Of a DNA stretch of 64,000 nucleotides, positions 51,101-64,000 are shown in pieces. The stretch comes from Gymnorhina tibicen (Eukaryota; Chordata; Aves; Passeriformes; Artamidae): contig VXAZ01005703.1 of the NCBI GenBank assembly GCA_013399875.1, positions 558,001-622,000 on the forward strand, written 5' to 3'. The translations under genes and the position numbers were made by a program. The stretch's first letter is position 1, and each line of letters starts with the position of its first letter. The notes under the pieces are model-generated. The model searched no databases. It was not told the DNA's origin and saw nothing but the letters and a program-made list of their open reading frames with translations.

Positions 51101-54100
51101 TTTTCCTTGGGTGTACTTTAGTGAAAGGGAAACTTCAGAAAATGCTCTTAATTCCTTTGGTTTAAACATAAAAGAACAGGGTATGTCCCTTAAGGTATAT
51201 CACCTTGTTTTACAAAAGGCTGGGATAATTGCCTCCTATTCACTGTGTACATGTGGAAGTTTAGAAAGCATTGTGTATTCATGCTTAAAATAGAGATTTG
51301 TGTGGTGGCTTATCAGGGCATTTTAAAGTTGAAGATGGCTAGTGAAACTGAAAACGCTTAAATGTCTAGTGCTTGGCAATTACCACTATCATTTATGTTC
51401 TAGTGTCTGTAAACACCTTCAGAAACAGAAACCAGAGTATCTGTATATTTAAAAAAATAAGAAAAATAAGTGGATATAAAATGATAAGGGAACAGAATAG
51501 GTCAAAAAGGAAAAAGCAAGAATAAAGCTGATGTCCTACTTCCACAGTCAAACGGTCATAAAGGGGGAAAGGAAGGCAGGGCCACATTTATTCACTCCTT
51601 AGTCACCACCTGTATTATTAGTTCTTACTAATGAAAACCTTGATGGAACTTTGAGAACATCTGGGCTGGTTCATACTTCTTATGTTCCTGCACTTGAATG
51701 GATTCTGCACAATACAAGAGTTGGATGATTCAGCTGTGAAAGCAAAACAAAGGGAGTTGGAACTCCAGGGTGGCATTCCTAGCAAGTCACCACCTCACCG
51801 TGAGCTCTTGAGGTGTAAACCTATTTGTTCTTGTTTGACCACATGCGCAGAGAACACCACAACAGCTAACATGCCTTGCAGGGATGTGATTAGGCTAAGT
51901 TAGATGATGCCTGTAAGGAGCTTTATGATAATCTTCATCTTCATCCTTGGCAGGAAGATCTTCTGTAAGTGCGAAACGATGTGGGTATTTAGCTTATTTT
52001 ATGACAGGGAACATATTTTTTTCTAAAGCAATCTGCATTTCTTTCCCAAGCTGGCTGTAATGAAGGCAGAATTAATGGTTTGCGCACATTTTGTATTTCA
52101 TAAGAAGCGTTCTGTTCAAAATGATAATGTTTATGATTGGTTATTCATTTCTGTCAGTTGGTATGTTTTAATTTTTTTTAAATTAGATTTTCTTGAAATA
52201 TCATCAGCTTTGTAAACAGTTATAGTTGTTTCCTACAACACTTCTGAGGCAGACTGCAGAAGTGACTTTAAGTAGTTTTTGTGGTATGTTTCACAGTTGT
52301 TGAAACCACATTTTTGAATTCCGATACTGTGATTTAGTTGGGATTGTTACTTTTAGACAAAATCTCATTATTATCATGATGACAAATCCTGTGCTTCTTA
52401 TTCATTGCAAAAAGGAATGGTATTTTTAAAGATCTGCAGTATCAAGTGCTTTCACCTCCAAGAATATTGCCAAATCCCATCATATGCTGCTAAAAGTTAT
52501 ATATACACCAAAAGAATTCTCTTATGTGGTTCCTACTGTAATGGAATCAATTTTACTTACATGGAAAATTACATAACTTAATTGCCTGAGTTTAGCTGTA
52601 AAACAGATTCCTGCCTCCTGTTTGAGCACTTCATAAACAGGCACTTGGAGGTAGTGTTTCAGTTTAACCTGTTTGGCCAAGGTATCTTTCAGCAGAAATG
52701 TAAGGCTGAACTTGTGGCTACTTTTGGTCACTAAAAACCCCCCGTTACTTTGAAAAGGGAAGGGCTAATAGTCCTCTCCCTCTGGGTAGAGTGCAATTTC
52801 CACATATTTACATTTGGTTAAACTTTCTGCTTGAGTTAATGGAGTGTCATGGTGGAATAATTTGGAAAAAGAGCATTGTGATTCATCCTATAACCACGTG
52901 TCAAACTGAAAAAAGAACTGAAGTATTTTACTCAAAATAATAAACCCCCTTAAATTTTTAGTTCTGATTTTCTGTACGTGATGTATATGAGGAATAAAAG
53001 TAAATGCATTCCTTGCATATTCCGTAAGTTGAATTATTCATGGTGAAAAATATAGCTTAACATATTCAAAATGGCTATGATCAATTTTTAAATCATAGAA
53101 GAAAACTAAAGAAGAAACGTAATAACCTTGAGCATTTTGGTTTGTTTTTTTCCCTGAAATGAAGTGGGATCACTGTTTGCCCAAGTTCTGCAAACTGGTC
53201 TATTTTTTCTAATTGAAATACTTTATGTTCTGTATGCTTTCATTGTAAAATTCTAGCTGAATTATTACACTCACTGAAAAGTAGGTAAGCAATTTTTAGA
53301 ATGTATTTTCTGTTGCAGATATGTGATACATAGTTCGTTTAAAGTTGCTTTTTAATTCTATTTTATGTTTTTTGGAAAGCATTGCCAATGGGACTGTGCT
53401 TGTGTATAAACTGTTACTTGTATTTGCAAATTATGCCAGTGTCAACACTGAGTAAAGGGGATGTCTTGCAAATTTGAGTTGGAATTTCTCCAAGCATAAG
53501 ATTGTGCTGGTCTTCCCCTTTGGAAGACTGTTTATATGACATTTTCACAGTGGGAAGCTTGAGGGCAGATTCTAAAAAGCAGCCATATCTGAGCTAAGAG
53601 TGGGGCCAGGACAGTTAGGAAGCTGCAGAAGTTTCCACAGCCCTCATGCACCATTACCTGTATGTTTACAAATTCTGTTTAAGTTGCAAGTCACATACCA
53701 TATCATACCTACCAGGTTATAATGCATCTTGGGTATAACATTCTCCTTTTTTCACACATATGCAACAGTGCATAAGATTGGGATAATAGGAGTGCTAGAA
53801 TCAGCCTTGTAAAAACAGTTGCATCTTTAATTATGGAGTTTCCACCAAAGCTCCTGCAATTTATTGATGAATCCTAGGAGGGTATTCGGAATGGGATGAC
53901 AAGAAAAGCCCCTTTCTGTAGCTCAGCTCATGAAGAATCTGTGCTAAATTGTGGACACTATGGAAAAAAATGTATTTCCATACAGAAACAGGTCAAGATG
54001 TACTGAGCTTAACAAAGAAAAGAAAAGTACTTGAAAAAACCTACACAAATTCTTTTTACCTTTCTTGGAAATCCAAAAATGGAGGTTATTTACTATATTC

Positions 54101-57100
54101 TTTTTCATAGTATCAATCTTGAACAAAGGCATTAAGCTCAGTACTCCAGAAAAGAGGAACAGTCTGTCTTTTTTAATTTCCTGCCATGAGAAGTATCTTT
54201 GACCATGATTGTTGTTTAAAATTCACACCTATTCCAGAACTTTCTGTTGAATGTCAGGATAACTTTTTTTAGTATAATGTCCATTTAACAAAATTGCTTT
54301 GAAAGAAAACAATAGTAATAATAACGCCAAAATACAGTTATCTTAACTGTCAGATGGAATAGATGTCATCTTGGCTCTTATAAGGACATAAACTAAGGAG
54401 ATCTAACATCTCTTCATTTATGGCCTAATTTCAGTGTCAGGGACAGTTGCAAGGACTGTGTGTTGAGGGACACCATGCACAGTGTCTTCTGTGCAGTATT
54501 TGAAAAATGTCTTTAATTCTTCTAATGGTTGCTGCCTTGTATCATTTGATAAACTGCAAATGCATGTAGGCCAAACATAATTTATGAAGTAATTTATTTC
54601 AGCAGTAATATTAAAATCCAGGGTAACTCTGGTGCCTGCCTTGTATATTGCTCTGATATATTCAATATGTCAAAAAGTGGATCTTTAAATATAGGTAGTT
54701 AATTTACTTGGTCATGCTTCCATCGTAGTTAAGAAAAATGAAAGAGCCTTATGGTCTCTCTTTAGTCTTACTAAAATAAACAACATAAATAGAAGTTATC
54801 TAAATTTCTCATTCTATTTGTATTTTTTTCCTGCCATTTCATGCCAGATTACATTACTGTATATGAGTAAATACTTCCACATTGAAGACAAGTTTAATGA
54901 CAAGATTTCTTAGTGGTTAGCCCAAATGTGGGATATGAGGAACTTCTGTGTCACAAAGTGCCACGAACTGTCTGGCTGGGTTTGGCTTGGCTCCTTAATT
55001 TCATTATGCATAAAAAAAGAATAATCCTAATTCCTCGGTTTACCTTTTTGGAAAGATCCATTCAAAAGGGCATCAGAGTTGTGATGAAACTTCTTTGTCC
55101 TTATTGGCTAATTCACTGCAGTTACAGTACTTGGCAGAGATTGCCTGCTGCTGTTCCAGTTCCTCACTGAACTGCCTTGAAGGTGAGGACTTTCTGTTTT
55201 CAAACTACACAGGAAACATGAGTTTTACCTTAAAATAGGTACAATCTATAATCAGTGTGAGCCTCTGTCAAGGAAAGAATCCCAAAATATGCCTGGTCCA
55301 GTACCACAATATCTCTTGCTGTGGGAGTGGATGAGTTTATGTATTTGGGTAAAATACACAGATGATATGTAATGAAACTTGTTTTGCGTTTTGAGACATC
55401 ATCATCTTACTGGAATGAAGACAGGCTTACACAACAACTCAAATGGAATATTCTTTCTGAACATGCCATAATATGTCTGTGTTTTTAATATGTTGATGAG
55501 TGTGATGCACAAACATCCACTTAATTCACAACAGTATCTTTCCTATGAAAAGGTAAATTGCAAACTCCCACAGACTTTACTGATGAGGCCTGAAGAACTT
55601 GAGAGTATTTGGCTTTGTTGGAAAGCAAATGTAATGAGGAGTAAAGGAAAAACAAACTATCCAGGGATTCTGTGTTATAGTGAAGGAGTTAGGAAAACAT
55701 CCTGTGTTCAATATTGACCAAAGCAGGTAGCCAGATATAGGTTTTCTTTTAGGCAAAGAAAGAGCATAAAAATAGTTAAATCTGACACCAGTTATTTTCT
55801 TTTTATTTACTTGCCAAGATCAGTTTCCCTGAATATAATCAGAATGAGAAGAAACAGAGCTTGCTTTCCTATGGCAGTAAATTCCTCTCAACTGAAATAC
55901 CACCCAAAGGTCCCAAAACGTTGTGCTTTACGTAGGACAACACTTGCACTTGTTCTTGCTGTGTCTGAAATTCTTGTGCTGTCTTCTGGTCCTGCCCTTC
56001 TCCCACCACCACAGAACTTTGGGGGGGAAAAAAAGGGGAGTCAAATTCTTTCTCCTAGATGCCCTGTGTTCTGGGCTACTGTGTTAGAGGTGCAGGTGGC
56101 AGTGACACTTTTGTGTTATGTGACTAAGGGACTGGTGATTCCACCAGCCTGTTGAGGGAATATCTGGTTTCAGCAGGTTGACCACAATATCTCCCTGCAT
56201 TGCTCATTTAAAAATCTTAAGTTTTTCAAATTTTATGGATTGATAATATTTTCTCTGCTCTGAGAGAAGTGAGTATGTTTTAAGGGAGTTGAAATAGCAC
56301 AATCTAGGGATGGTATCTGGCTGATACCAGTTCTTGGGCATTTCTCTGGGTTGTTTTTAAGTAAGAATTGTCATCTAAATATACATGAGGTTGGCAAAAT
56401 GCAAAAACACAGGAGTACTTTTAGCTGTACTTTTACAAAGCAGTCTAAAGCTTTCCAAGTACTGTGATTGGCCAGGAAGGTGACTGAAGGTATTGATGCT
56501 TTTGGTCCCTGGAGCCTTACCAGAAAGTAGTCCTAGACAAGTACATCACAAATTGCTTACATGGAAGAAAAAAATGCTAATATTTAGTAACTAGGAGCGT
56601 GGGTGATATTTAATTGCATGAGAACATTTCAGTTTGAGTAGTCCTAGCACCATCTATAATTTTCTTAAAGCTTTACATGCAGTTTATTCTGCCATAAGAT
56701 GAATAATACAGTAAGGCACAAGTTTGCTTTGCAAGATTGCTGTCTGAGCTGTATTGAATCTAAACTGAGCTCATGCTCTCATTCAAGATGCTATTCAATA
56801 CCAAGCTACAAGGCCACTCTAGCTATTTACACTTCAGTAGCACCTGGAGGCTGTGGTTTTGTTATACCAAGAGTTGTCCAGGTAATTAAATGTATAATTA
56901 TTGCGTAATATATAAACCATGTGGTTGTGTGTTCAGAAATCTGCTACTGCAGTTTTGCCATTCTGACAGGAAAATGCTGTCATAATCTAAGTTTGGAGAG
57001 CATTCAGTACCTGGACTTCTTCAGGGTGTTTGCCAAGATAGGGATGAATATTTCTCTGGAATTTCTCAGGTTTAAGATGTGACTTTCAGGTAGGTGTAAC

Positions 57101-58660
57101 AAACTGTGCTGCTCACGGCTCAAACTTGTGGAGAAAGCAGCCCCCTTCTGGAATAGAATCTGAAGCTGTGTCTGCTTTTTTCTTTCTTTTCTCCTAAATT
57201 TTAAAATAATAGGGAGTGAAGTATTCCATAGTAGGCTTTCAAAACTTTCTCAGTTAATACTGCAAGGTAATTGCACTAGAGAAACAAGTCTTATTACTCC
57301 ATGGCTTTTGGGTTTTCTTTCTAGGGTAAGAGAGGGCAAAAGAGAGCATAAAACATCTACTTCATGAGCATGAGGGAAGTGCACTGAGATTTTGTTGTTA
57401 TTTTTCATTAACTCTGATTGGTTTCTGAGTGTTCAGTGGAGGACTGTTCCTCGATAGACTCACTGAAAGACCATTCACCATTCAGGGCTTTCTTTTTTTG
57501 AACACAAGTAGGAGCACAGTAACTAGTGAAGCAAAAAACATAGATTTGCTGGCTGAGCTGGCTTAAAATGAAAAAATGAATCTGAATCTAGGGTACAGCC
57601 CACAGACTCTGCTACTCTAGTGTGGCTTTTATAACAGCACATTTCAGTTCCTTTCTTAATTAAAACAAAATGTCTAGTCTTGTCAGGATTTCAAGAAGAG
57701 TTTCTTATGTCAGAGGCTTGCTGTCTGAGTTTGCTTCTCTTCCCCTCATGCAGTTCCCCCAGTTTCAGACCCAGCTGATGGTTCTCACTTGCGTGTTGTG
57801 TCCTGTGCCCCATAAACTTCTCTGTTGAGGAGACAAGCCACAATGCCCCCCCATTTTGGCAAGAAATCCAAGGTGACTCTGTGTGCAGTCTGGCTCTGAA
57901 AGATTGGTACCTTCCTCTGCTGCCCAACCACAACTTTCTAATAGAACTCAACATATTGTCATACTTGAACTGAGAGATTAAATAGATTCCATCTATTCCC
58001 CAAATCCGTATGTTTCCTTCCAGTTTCTATTTTGAATGACAGATGAATTGTTCAAAGTTCTATAGCTAACTGTGGTTTGATTTATTAAAAAAGTAAGGGA
58101 AAAATGTAAAACGCCTAGTGTTAAATCTCAGAAGAAGAAAGAAGTTTTCATATATGTTTTCATTCTTTATGTAATGTATTTCTGTCTATTTTTCCTATGG
58201 GTGCTATTACAACACTTTATTATCAATTCTACTGTGTCAGACAGGACTTAACACCATCATAACACTTTATCCATGATGACTCCTGTTGAATCTTTTTAAT
58301 TATCTACATAGCATGCTCCTGTTCTATTTTTTCCATTCCCAAGCTGTAGTGCAAAACAGTCATTTATTGTAGCCAGTAGAGAAGACCAAATGGGAAATAT
58401 GGATTGGATGGCCTTTTGTTAATATATTCTTTTCTTTTTAGGTTAGAGTCAGATTTCATAAGGAAAGGAGCTCAGATTAGACTAGAGAGGCATTTTTTCA
58501 GAATTAATCAAATTTTTAAGGCAGTAAGTAGTTTTGACTTTGGAACAATTATTGCAATTACATTAGTTTTTTAGTATAATTTATTATTATTTCTCAAATT
58601 CACGGGAAAGAGTTACTGCAGAGCTAGGGAGCTGTTTTAGCAAGCACACTGCAGGCAAAA

Positions 58661-58950
58661 CGCAGAATAGCTTGGATTGGAAGGGACAATTCCTCTTAGT
58701 CCTGTCATTCCATGAGGGTAAAAAGTCCCTCTTCAGCTTTGTTGTAGCCACTTTTGGGTATTGGAAGGTGCTATAAGGTCTCCCTGGAGTCTTCTCTAGG
58801 CTGGATAACCTCAGCCCTCTCCGCCTGTCTTCCTAGAAGAGGTGCTCCAGCCCTCTGATCATCTTCTTGGCCTCCTCTGGACTTGCAACAGCAGCTCCAC
58901 ATCCGTGTTTTATGTTGGGAACCCCAGAGCTGGATCCCAATATTATCAGG
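58661..58950 (-). mobile_element. CR1 retrotransposon fragment, antisense, with an internal gap
   Basis: On the + strand it opens with a decayed CR1 end (CGCAGAATAGCTTGG, then ATTGGAAGGGAC) and jumps to TGTCATTCCATGAGG, AAAAAGTCCCTCTTCAGC and CTCTAGGCTGGATAACC, which are CR1 3' UTR and ORF2-end sequence read in reverse. The roughly 130 bases normally between GGAAGGGACC and the CCTGTC block are missing, so it carries a small internal deletion. It fades out after CCAGAGCTGGATCCC. Confidence 0.85.
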
Positions 58951-59962
58951 AAACAAGTTTTCTTGCTTAGAATACGTCAGTTGCCAAGAACAGGTACAGT
59001 ACAGCCTGTTTTCTCATAATATACAGCACTTCGGAGAGGATCTTCACCTGCCCGCTGCTCCTGCTGCCTGCCAGATTATCGTTCTCTACTCTCACAGATT
59101 TTGAGCAAAATATTCTTTAAGAACCTGCACTCATTTTGCTTGTGTCTGTGCAGGAGGATTTATGGTAGGTCTTTTGAGTATTGATACTGGATTTTGAAGA
59201 TAAGCTGCCCTTTTTTTGGCAAAGAAACAGAGCTAGCAGGATCTCCCAGAAGGATGAGAAGAACTGGACCAGCAAGGATCTCTTCAGCTTCCTTCTCTCC
59301 TGTGTCTCCCAGCTCAGCTTGCCCACATTAATAATCGTAATTGCTCCACAGCAGTTAGGCTGCAGCAAAGATTAAATATCCTTTCCTCTATCTGAATTAA
59401 CTTTCTAGATGTAGGTGGTATAAAATAGGTACATCAGTGTACCTACTGCCTCTCTGGCTTTAATTATTTCTGAAATGCTGTCTATTCTGATTCATAATAA
59501 CTGTGGGTATTTCCCAACTTAGAAGTTTAGGATCACACTAGCAGCAAGGCTCTGTAGTGTCTTACTTTCTAGTTGAAGTGAGCTGTTTTAATTCTGATTT
59601 TGAAACACCACTCTAGGATATCTTCCTTCTCTAGCTCTGGCTTTCTTCAGTAGGCACTGTATGGTGCAGTCTGGAAAGACAGCTTGTGGATTAATGCTGC
59701 TCCAGATCAGTGAGCAAAGGAAGGGATTTTTTCTCCTCCTTTTCCATTAGAAGTAAACATACCTTAAACCCAAAGCCACGTGTGTGTTTGTGTACAGCCA
59801 CGATCCTGCCCCCTGTCACTGCTTCAAATCCTTCCCTGTTCCCTATGCTTCCTGTCACCAAAAACAAGCATTAGCAGTGTCTTCCAGGACAGAAATTGGG
59901 ATGGCTGTTAGTCTGATCTATCTTAGTTCCTGAATTTCTTTACCTTTCTGTAGGCATCTCAA

Positions 59963-60250
59963 AATCACAGAATAAGCTGAGTTGGAAGGGACCTACAAGG
60001 ATCATGCAGTCCAGCTCCTGGCCCTGCACAGGACCAGCCCCAAGATCACACCATGTGCCTGAGAGCATTGGCCAAATGCTTCTTGGAGCTGTGACCACTG
60101 CCCTGGGGAGCCTGTTCAGTGCCCAGCCACCCTCTGGGTGAAGAACCTTTTCCTGATATCCAGCCTAAGCCTTCCCCAAGACAACTTCAGGCCATTCCCT
60201 CGGCTCCTGTCACTGTCACCGCAGAGGTCAGTGTCTGCCCCCAGAGCCAG
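59963..60250 (-). mobile_element. CR1 retrotransposon 3' fragment, antisense
   Basis: Read on the + strand it runs ATCACAGAATAAGCTGAG, TTGGAAGGGACCTACAAGGA, CCAGCTCCTGGCCCTGCACA, CCTGGGGAGCCTGTTCAGTG and AAGAACCTTTTCCTGATATC, which is a CR1 3' UTR in reverse complement and in full order. It is about 290 bp long and 5'-truncated near the CAGTGTCTGCCCC block; similarity beyond 60250 is doubtful. Short open frames on either strand over this copy are not genes. Confidence 0.9.
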
Positions 60251-61104
60251 GCAGCAGCACAGTGCTCTGTGGCGAGTGCACCAGGAGCACAGGCAGCTAA
60301 TTTGAGCAATCCCAGAAACCTGGGGATGCAGTGATTCATGAGGAAGAGACCTCCAGCTGGCCTGCAACTTAAGCAAGCTGACAAAGTCTGTTGATTTAAA
60401 TACTGGTTTGATTGACAGCATCTCTGCTGAAATCCACTTCAGGACTAGTTCTGTTGCCTTCCTGATGTATTTGTACTGAAGGATGTCTGGTCTTGGCTGT
60501 CTCAGACTTTTTTATGTCACAATGTGCTCAATTGTAAATCCAAATGGTCCCCCTATTTTTGTTGCTGTTAACCATTTGCATAAACATGATGAATCTTTAA
60601 ATTTTGGACAAGACTATAGAGCATGCAAACTCCTATACATGTATACTGCATCTATAGATTTCACTGTCTCTTAATTTTCTCTGTGGCATATTAGAATCTG
60701 ATTTTCGTGTCAGTCGCTTAAAAAAATACAAATCAACAAAAAGCAATTCTTCTGGGAGCATTTTGAAGGCTTTATATGGACACATTTTTAAGATGCAAAA
60801 AGCACAGCAGTAAAAGTCATTCTTTTACTTTGGTGTGCTGACTAGTGCTGTCAAAAATACAATGTTGAGAAACAAGACATGCCCAGTGGAAATGCAGGGA
60901 TATGAGAAAACCAGAAAGAATTTATGGATACAAGTCATCAATAAACCTGACAGACAATATCAGTGCTTCCTTTAGCTGATTACAAGCTAGAAATACAGCT
61001 ATGCTTTCCAGACTGTACGTTATATTAGAGAACTTAATACTGCTGTGAGGAAGAGTTTTTTTTTTTATTTATTATCTCTGCATAATATTTTGCAGACAGT
61101 CCTG

Positions 61105-61330
61105 CAATGTCCCACCCGGTTCTCTGGGCTGGCTCAGCTGCCTGGCTGGAGCACAGCCAGGGCTCAGCTCTCACCCTTCCCCTCAGCAGAGGATCTGAGC
61201 TCCTGTCAGGGTGACACACCTGGGGCACTCCTGGTGTGGTTCCTGCACAGGGAGAGCAGCCTCGCATCTGCTCAGGGGCTGGGCAGACACACTGGAAAGC
61301 ACTCTAAAGGTGGGCACACCTGGGATGCTT
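61105..61330. other. GC-rich patch of unknown origin
   Basis: A stretch of CTGGCTCAGC and CAGCCAGGGCTCAGC-like sequence that is much more GC-rich than its flanks. It is open on both strands (112 and 77 codons) as expected for such composition, with no protein family resemblance. It may be a decayed repeat or a conserved non-coding piece. Confidence 0.35.
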
Positions 61331-62577
61331 CAGTTTCCTCCAGGATAGGAAATTGTTACATTCCTGTATCACCTATCAGCTGATGAGGATTCAATAGATA
61401 TTTCTGGACAATGTCAAAAAAAATGGCAACAGGTTGTCCGGTAATAGTTCAGAAAGAAAAATAGGGCAAATTTGGATATAAAGAAAGTGCAGACTAGCTT
61501 AGCACATGTGCACATATTTCTTATCTAAATCAGATGGCATCTTTTAAAAATAATAGAAGTTTTTCATAGACTTGAGATAGTTCATCTTCTAGGTCAACTT
61601 TTTCCTTCATTTTCAGAAAGCTAAGAAATGTTTTGGCCATCAGTTTTATCTATGTGATTTTCAGTTTCAGGAACTAATTCCATATAGGGATTTTTTGTGT
61701 GTGTGTAGATATACATACATTAGCTTCTTTCATGTAAAGATAAGACTTTTATGTAAAAAAATAACTAAATTTTACCTCAGTTTCACCAATAACAAGCAAT
61801 AATTCCTTCCACTGTAACTGGCAGGCAGCGAGTACCACCGTTGCAAGTGGGGGTTGTGTTTTCAGAAAGGCAGCACATATAAGGTCATCCAGATAAACAC
61901 ACAAAACATAGAGCAGACCTTAGCTTGTATTTCTCTGTCTGTTGCTTCTCTTTGCAGCCATTCCAAACACCTTTGATTGGCTGTGCATCGTTACCAGGCA
62001 TATATATGCCTCAGCTTAGAGTTTATTAAAACCAGGTATTTTCTATTCATGAGTGTGTCTCTGGTTCTAATTTCTAAAGTCTCCTTTATTAAAACTTACT
62101 CCCACTTGGCATTTCTTTTAATTATCTGAGAGAAAATGCACAAACTTTTTTTTCCTTTTAATTTTTCTTTTGCAAAGACTAAAACATTGAGTTCTAGCTA
62201 GCTGGACTTTGATGTCTTTCTTCCTACTGCAGCCTTTCGTCTTCATAGAAATATGGTCCCCCTAAGGTTACCTTCATATGAAGACCTTTGTACATCTGCA
62301 GATCTTTATTTTTCCTTAGTAGAAAATGAAGCTACCTTGGAAATGGGTTTTGAATGGATTTTTAAATTCCCTCTGCCTCCAAATGTAGCATTACTTCACT
62401 CTGTATCATTTAATCGCTTTTTAAAACTATTTTCTCTTACTGTTTTGTGGTAATCTGCTAAAAAGAACCCAAACCTGTTTTTTTGCAATGACAGAAGATG
62501 TGCTCTACCTGAACATCTCCCAGCAGGATAATTTCTAATTTTCTTTATAGATGTATTTGGAAGATAGTGACTTGTAT

Positions 62578-62622
62578 TGAATCATAGACTATTTTGAGTT
62601 GTAAGGGACCCACTTATATAAT
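62578..62622 (-). mobile_element. CR1 retrotransposon 3' tail, antisense, very short
   Basis: TGAATCATAGACTATTTTGAG followed by TTGTAAGGGACCCAC matches the reverse complement of the CR1 terminus (tcatagaat...ggttggaagggacc). Only the extreme 3' end remains. Confidence 0.7.
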
Positions 62623-64000
62623 CTAAACAATTAATTAAAAAGGGGACCAGGATACAAATGTATAGAAAAAAATATTATTTATTTTATTTAATATTATTTA
62701 AATATATGTATTAAAAAAAAATTCTTCTAACTGCATCAGTAGTGTAGGTTGGTTTTTTATGCATGTTTTAGGGGATATATCTGGAGAATATGGGGTGGGG
62801 GAGAAAGGACATCTGAGAAGAGCAGCTGCCTGGCTTCTTGTGAAAATTACGTGTCTTTAAGGTGACCAAAGGCCAGTGAGTGAAGTGCAGATTGATTTGG
62901 ATCTTATCACAGTCTGGCTCTGTCCCTTTCCCAGCCTAGCTCATGTTTCCTTTATGTGTATAGTATTCACCATAACCTCTTGTTTAACTTTCTTGCTTGT
63001 ATTACTTTGCAAATTAGCCCATTTGTGCCTAGCTAGTTTCTTCTTAAAGTTTATTCTCAGTTGTGTTGTTTCTCTGAGTTTGAAGCAGATTCTTAGCTCT
63101 ATTAGTTAATTTGTGATGTAACTTGACTTCTATTGAGATAAATATAAGCTGCTAGTTCCCATCCTCCTGAAAACTCCCTTGACTTTCCTCTTCTCCAACT
63201 GTTGTGTACTTTGAAATGATTTACCTGTCATGTCTCAAACTGTTGACATTGTGAAGTAGTTGTTAGTATTCACTGCAAAAATTACTGAATACATGTGCAA
63301 AGAGATGAAGGGCCCTTTAGGATGAAAATCTCTATACTACAGTGATTATGCCGACTGATGAAACTCTCAACTGCATGTGGTTCTTTTTTCTTCAAAACAA
63401 GAAAAAAATGAAAACATAAAAATTTCAGATGTATTATAAACCTCTGATGTTGTTTTTTGAAGTAAAATGGTAGACATCTACCTCAATAAGGTTTTAAACA
63501 ATCTTTCAACTTCAGTGCTTTGTTAGATTATGCCCTCAGGAATCTATTCTTATTATAATTACGACCCAGAGGAAATATTCTTGAACAGTAAGATTTTTCC
63601 ATGCTAATAGCACAGTAGATGTAATACTGAATTGATGATTGTTTAAAAGCTTTTTGCCAGTATGAGGTAGAATGATCCAGCATCTTTGAAACCAGATGCT
63701 AACTTTGGGTTGAATCAAGAACTGTAATAAAGCAGAAATAATTTCTTAGGAAACATGTTGAAAATTAGTAGGTTGAAGATGAAAAGAGTGAAATTATTAA
63801 TAAGAGAGTTTCTTTCATTACACAGCACTAGCTGCCATTTGTGCTGTTGGGAGATTTGTGGTTAAAATCAAAGGATCTGTGTTCTCTCACTGCTGTTCTC
63901 TTTGTCACCTTTTACTTTAATGGCAGTGAAAAGGTGTCATGGGGTCAGTTTCATAACCAGAAAATGCAGTGTTTTGTTAATGCTCAGGGTAGTTTGATCA

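Larger units (their letters stand above)
48198..64000 (+). other. GRID1: GRID1 intron downstream of exon d (5' part only)
   Basis: At least 15.8 kb of intron begins GTAAAG. From 48198 to about 58660 I see only AT-rich unique sequence with chance open frames. Three antisense CR1 fragments (58661-58950, 59963-60250, 62578-62622) and a GC-rich patch (61105-61330) lie in the last 6 kb. Nothing else was recognised in 58951-59962, 60251-61104, 61331-62577 and 62623-64000. Confidence 0.85.

Overview
The window is vertebrate nuclear DNA, almost certainly from a bird and more likely a neoavian than a chicken-like species. The evidence is spliced exons with GT/AG borders, several CR1 retrotransposon ends finishing in the ATTCTATG-type octamer, and a solo LTR of a kind I recognise from passerine and other neoavian genomes. 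Nothing prokaryotic is present: no operons, RBS-led genes, CRISPR arrays, tRNA or rRNA.

The only protein gene I can support is GRID1 (glutamate ionotropic receptor delta subunit 1, GluD1), on the + strand and running off both ends. Four consecutive in-frame exons lie at 23608-23661, 35499-35672, 46676-46837 and 48078-48197. They total 510 bp (170 codons) and cover roughly residues 243-412 of the receptor, the second half of the extracellular amino-terminal domain that binds cerebellins. All four have phase-0 borders and lengths divisible by three. The introns between them are 11,837, 11,003 and 1,240 bp. At least 23.6 kb of the preceding intron and 15.8 kb of the following intron are also included. 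The first coding exons and the linker, ligand-binding, channel and C-terminal exons lie outside.

Layout. 1-23607 is intron with a short CR1 tail, simple repeats, a GC-rich block of possible LTR origin (17770-18520) and a solo ERV LTR (18525-19100). 23662-35498 is AT-rich intron with a (TG)16 tract and a GC-rich patch holding a perfect 12-bp-stem hairpin (34387-34415). 35673-46675 is intron carrying the most informative mobile element here, a CR1 copy (about 41040-42354) that keeps ORF1 esterase remnants, a piece of ORF2 and the 3' UTR but has lost most of its enzyme-coding sequence. 46838-48077 is a short intron. 48198-64000 is intron with three antisense CR1 fragments near its right end.

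I found no previously undescribed biological system. Most of the window is ordinary intronic DNA, and the many short open frames in it look like chance. The items most worth a second look are the doubly deleted CR1 copy, the LTR with its GC-rich neighbour, the intronic hairpin, and a one-residue length difference in the second exon compared with the mammalian protein as I remember it.
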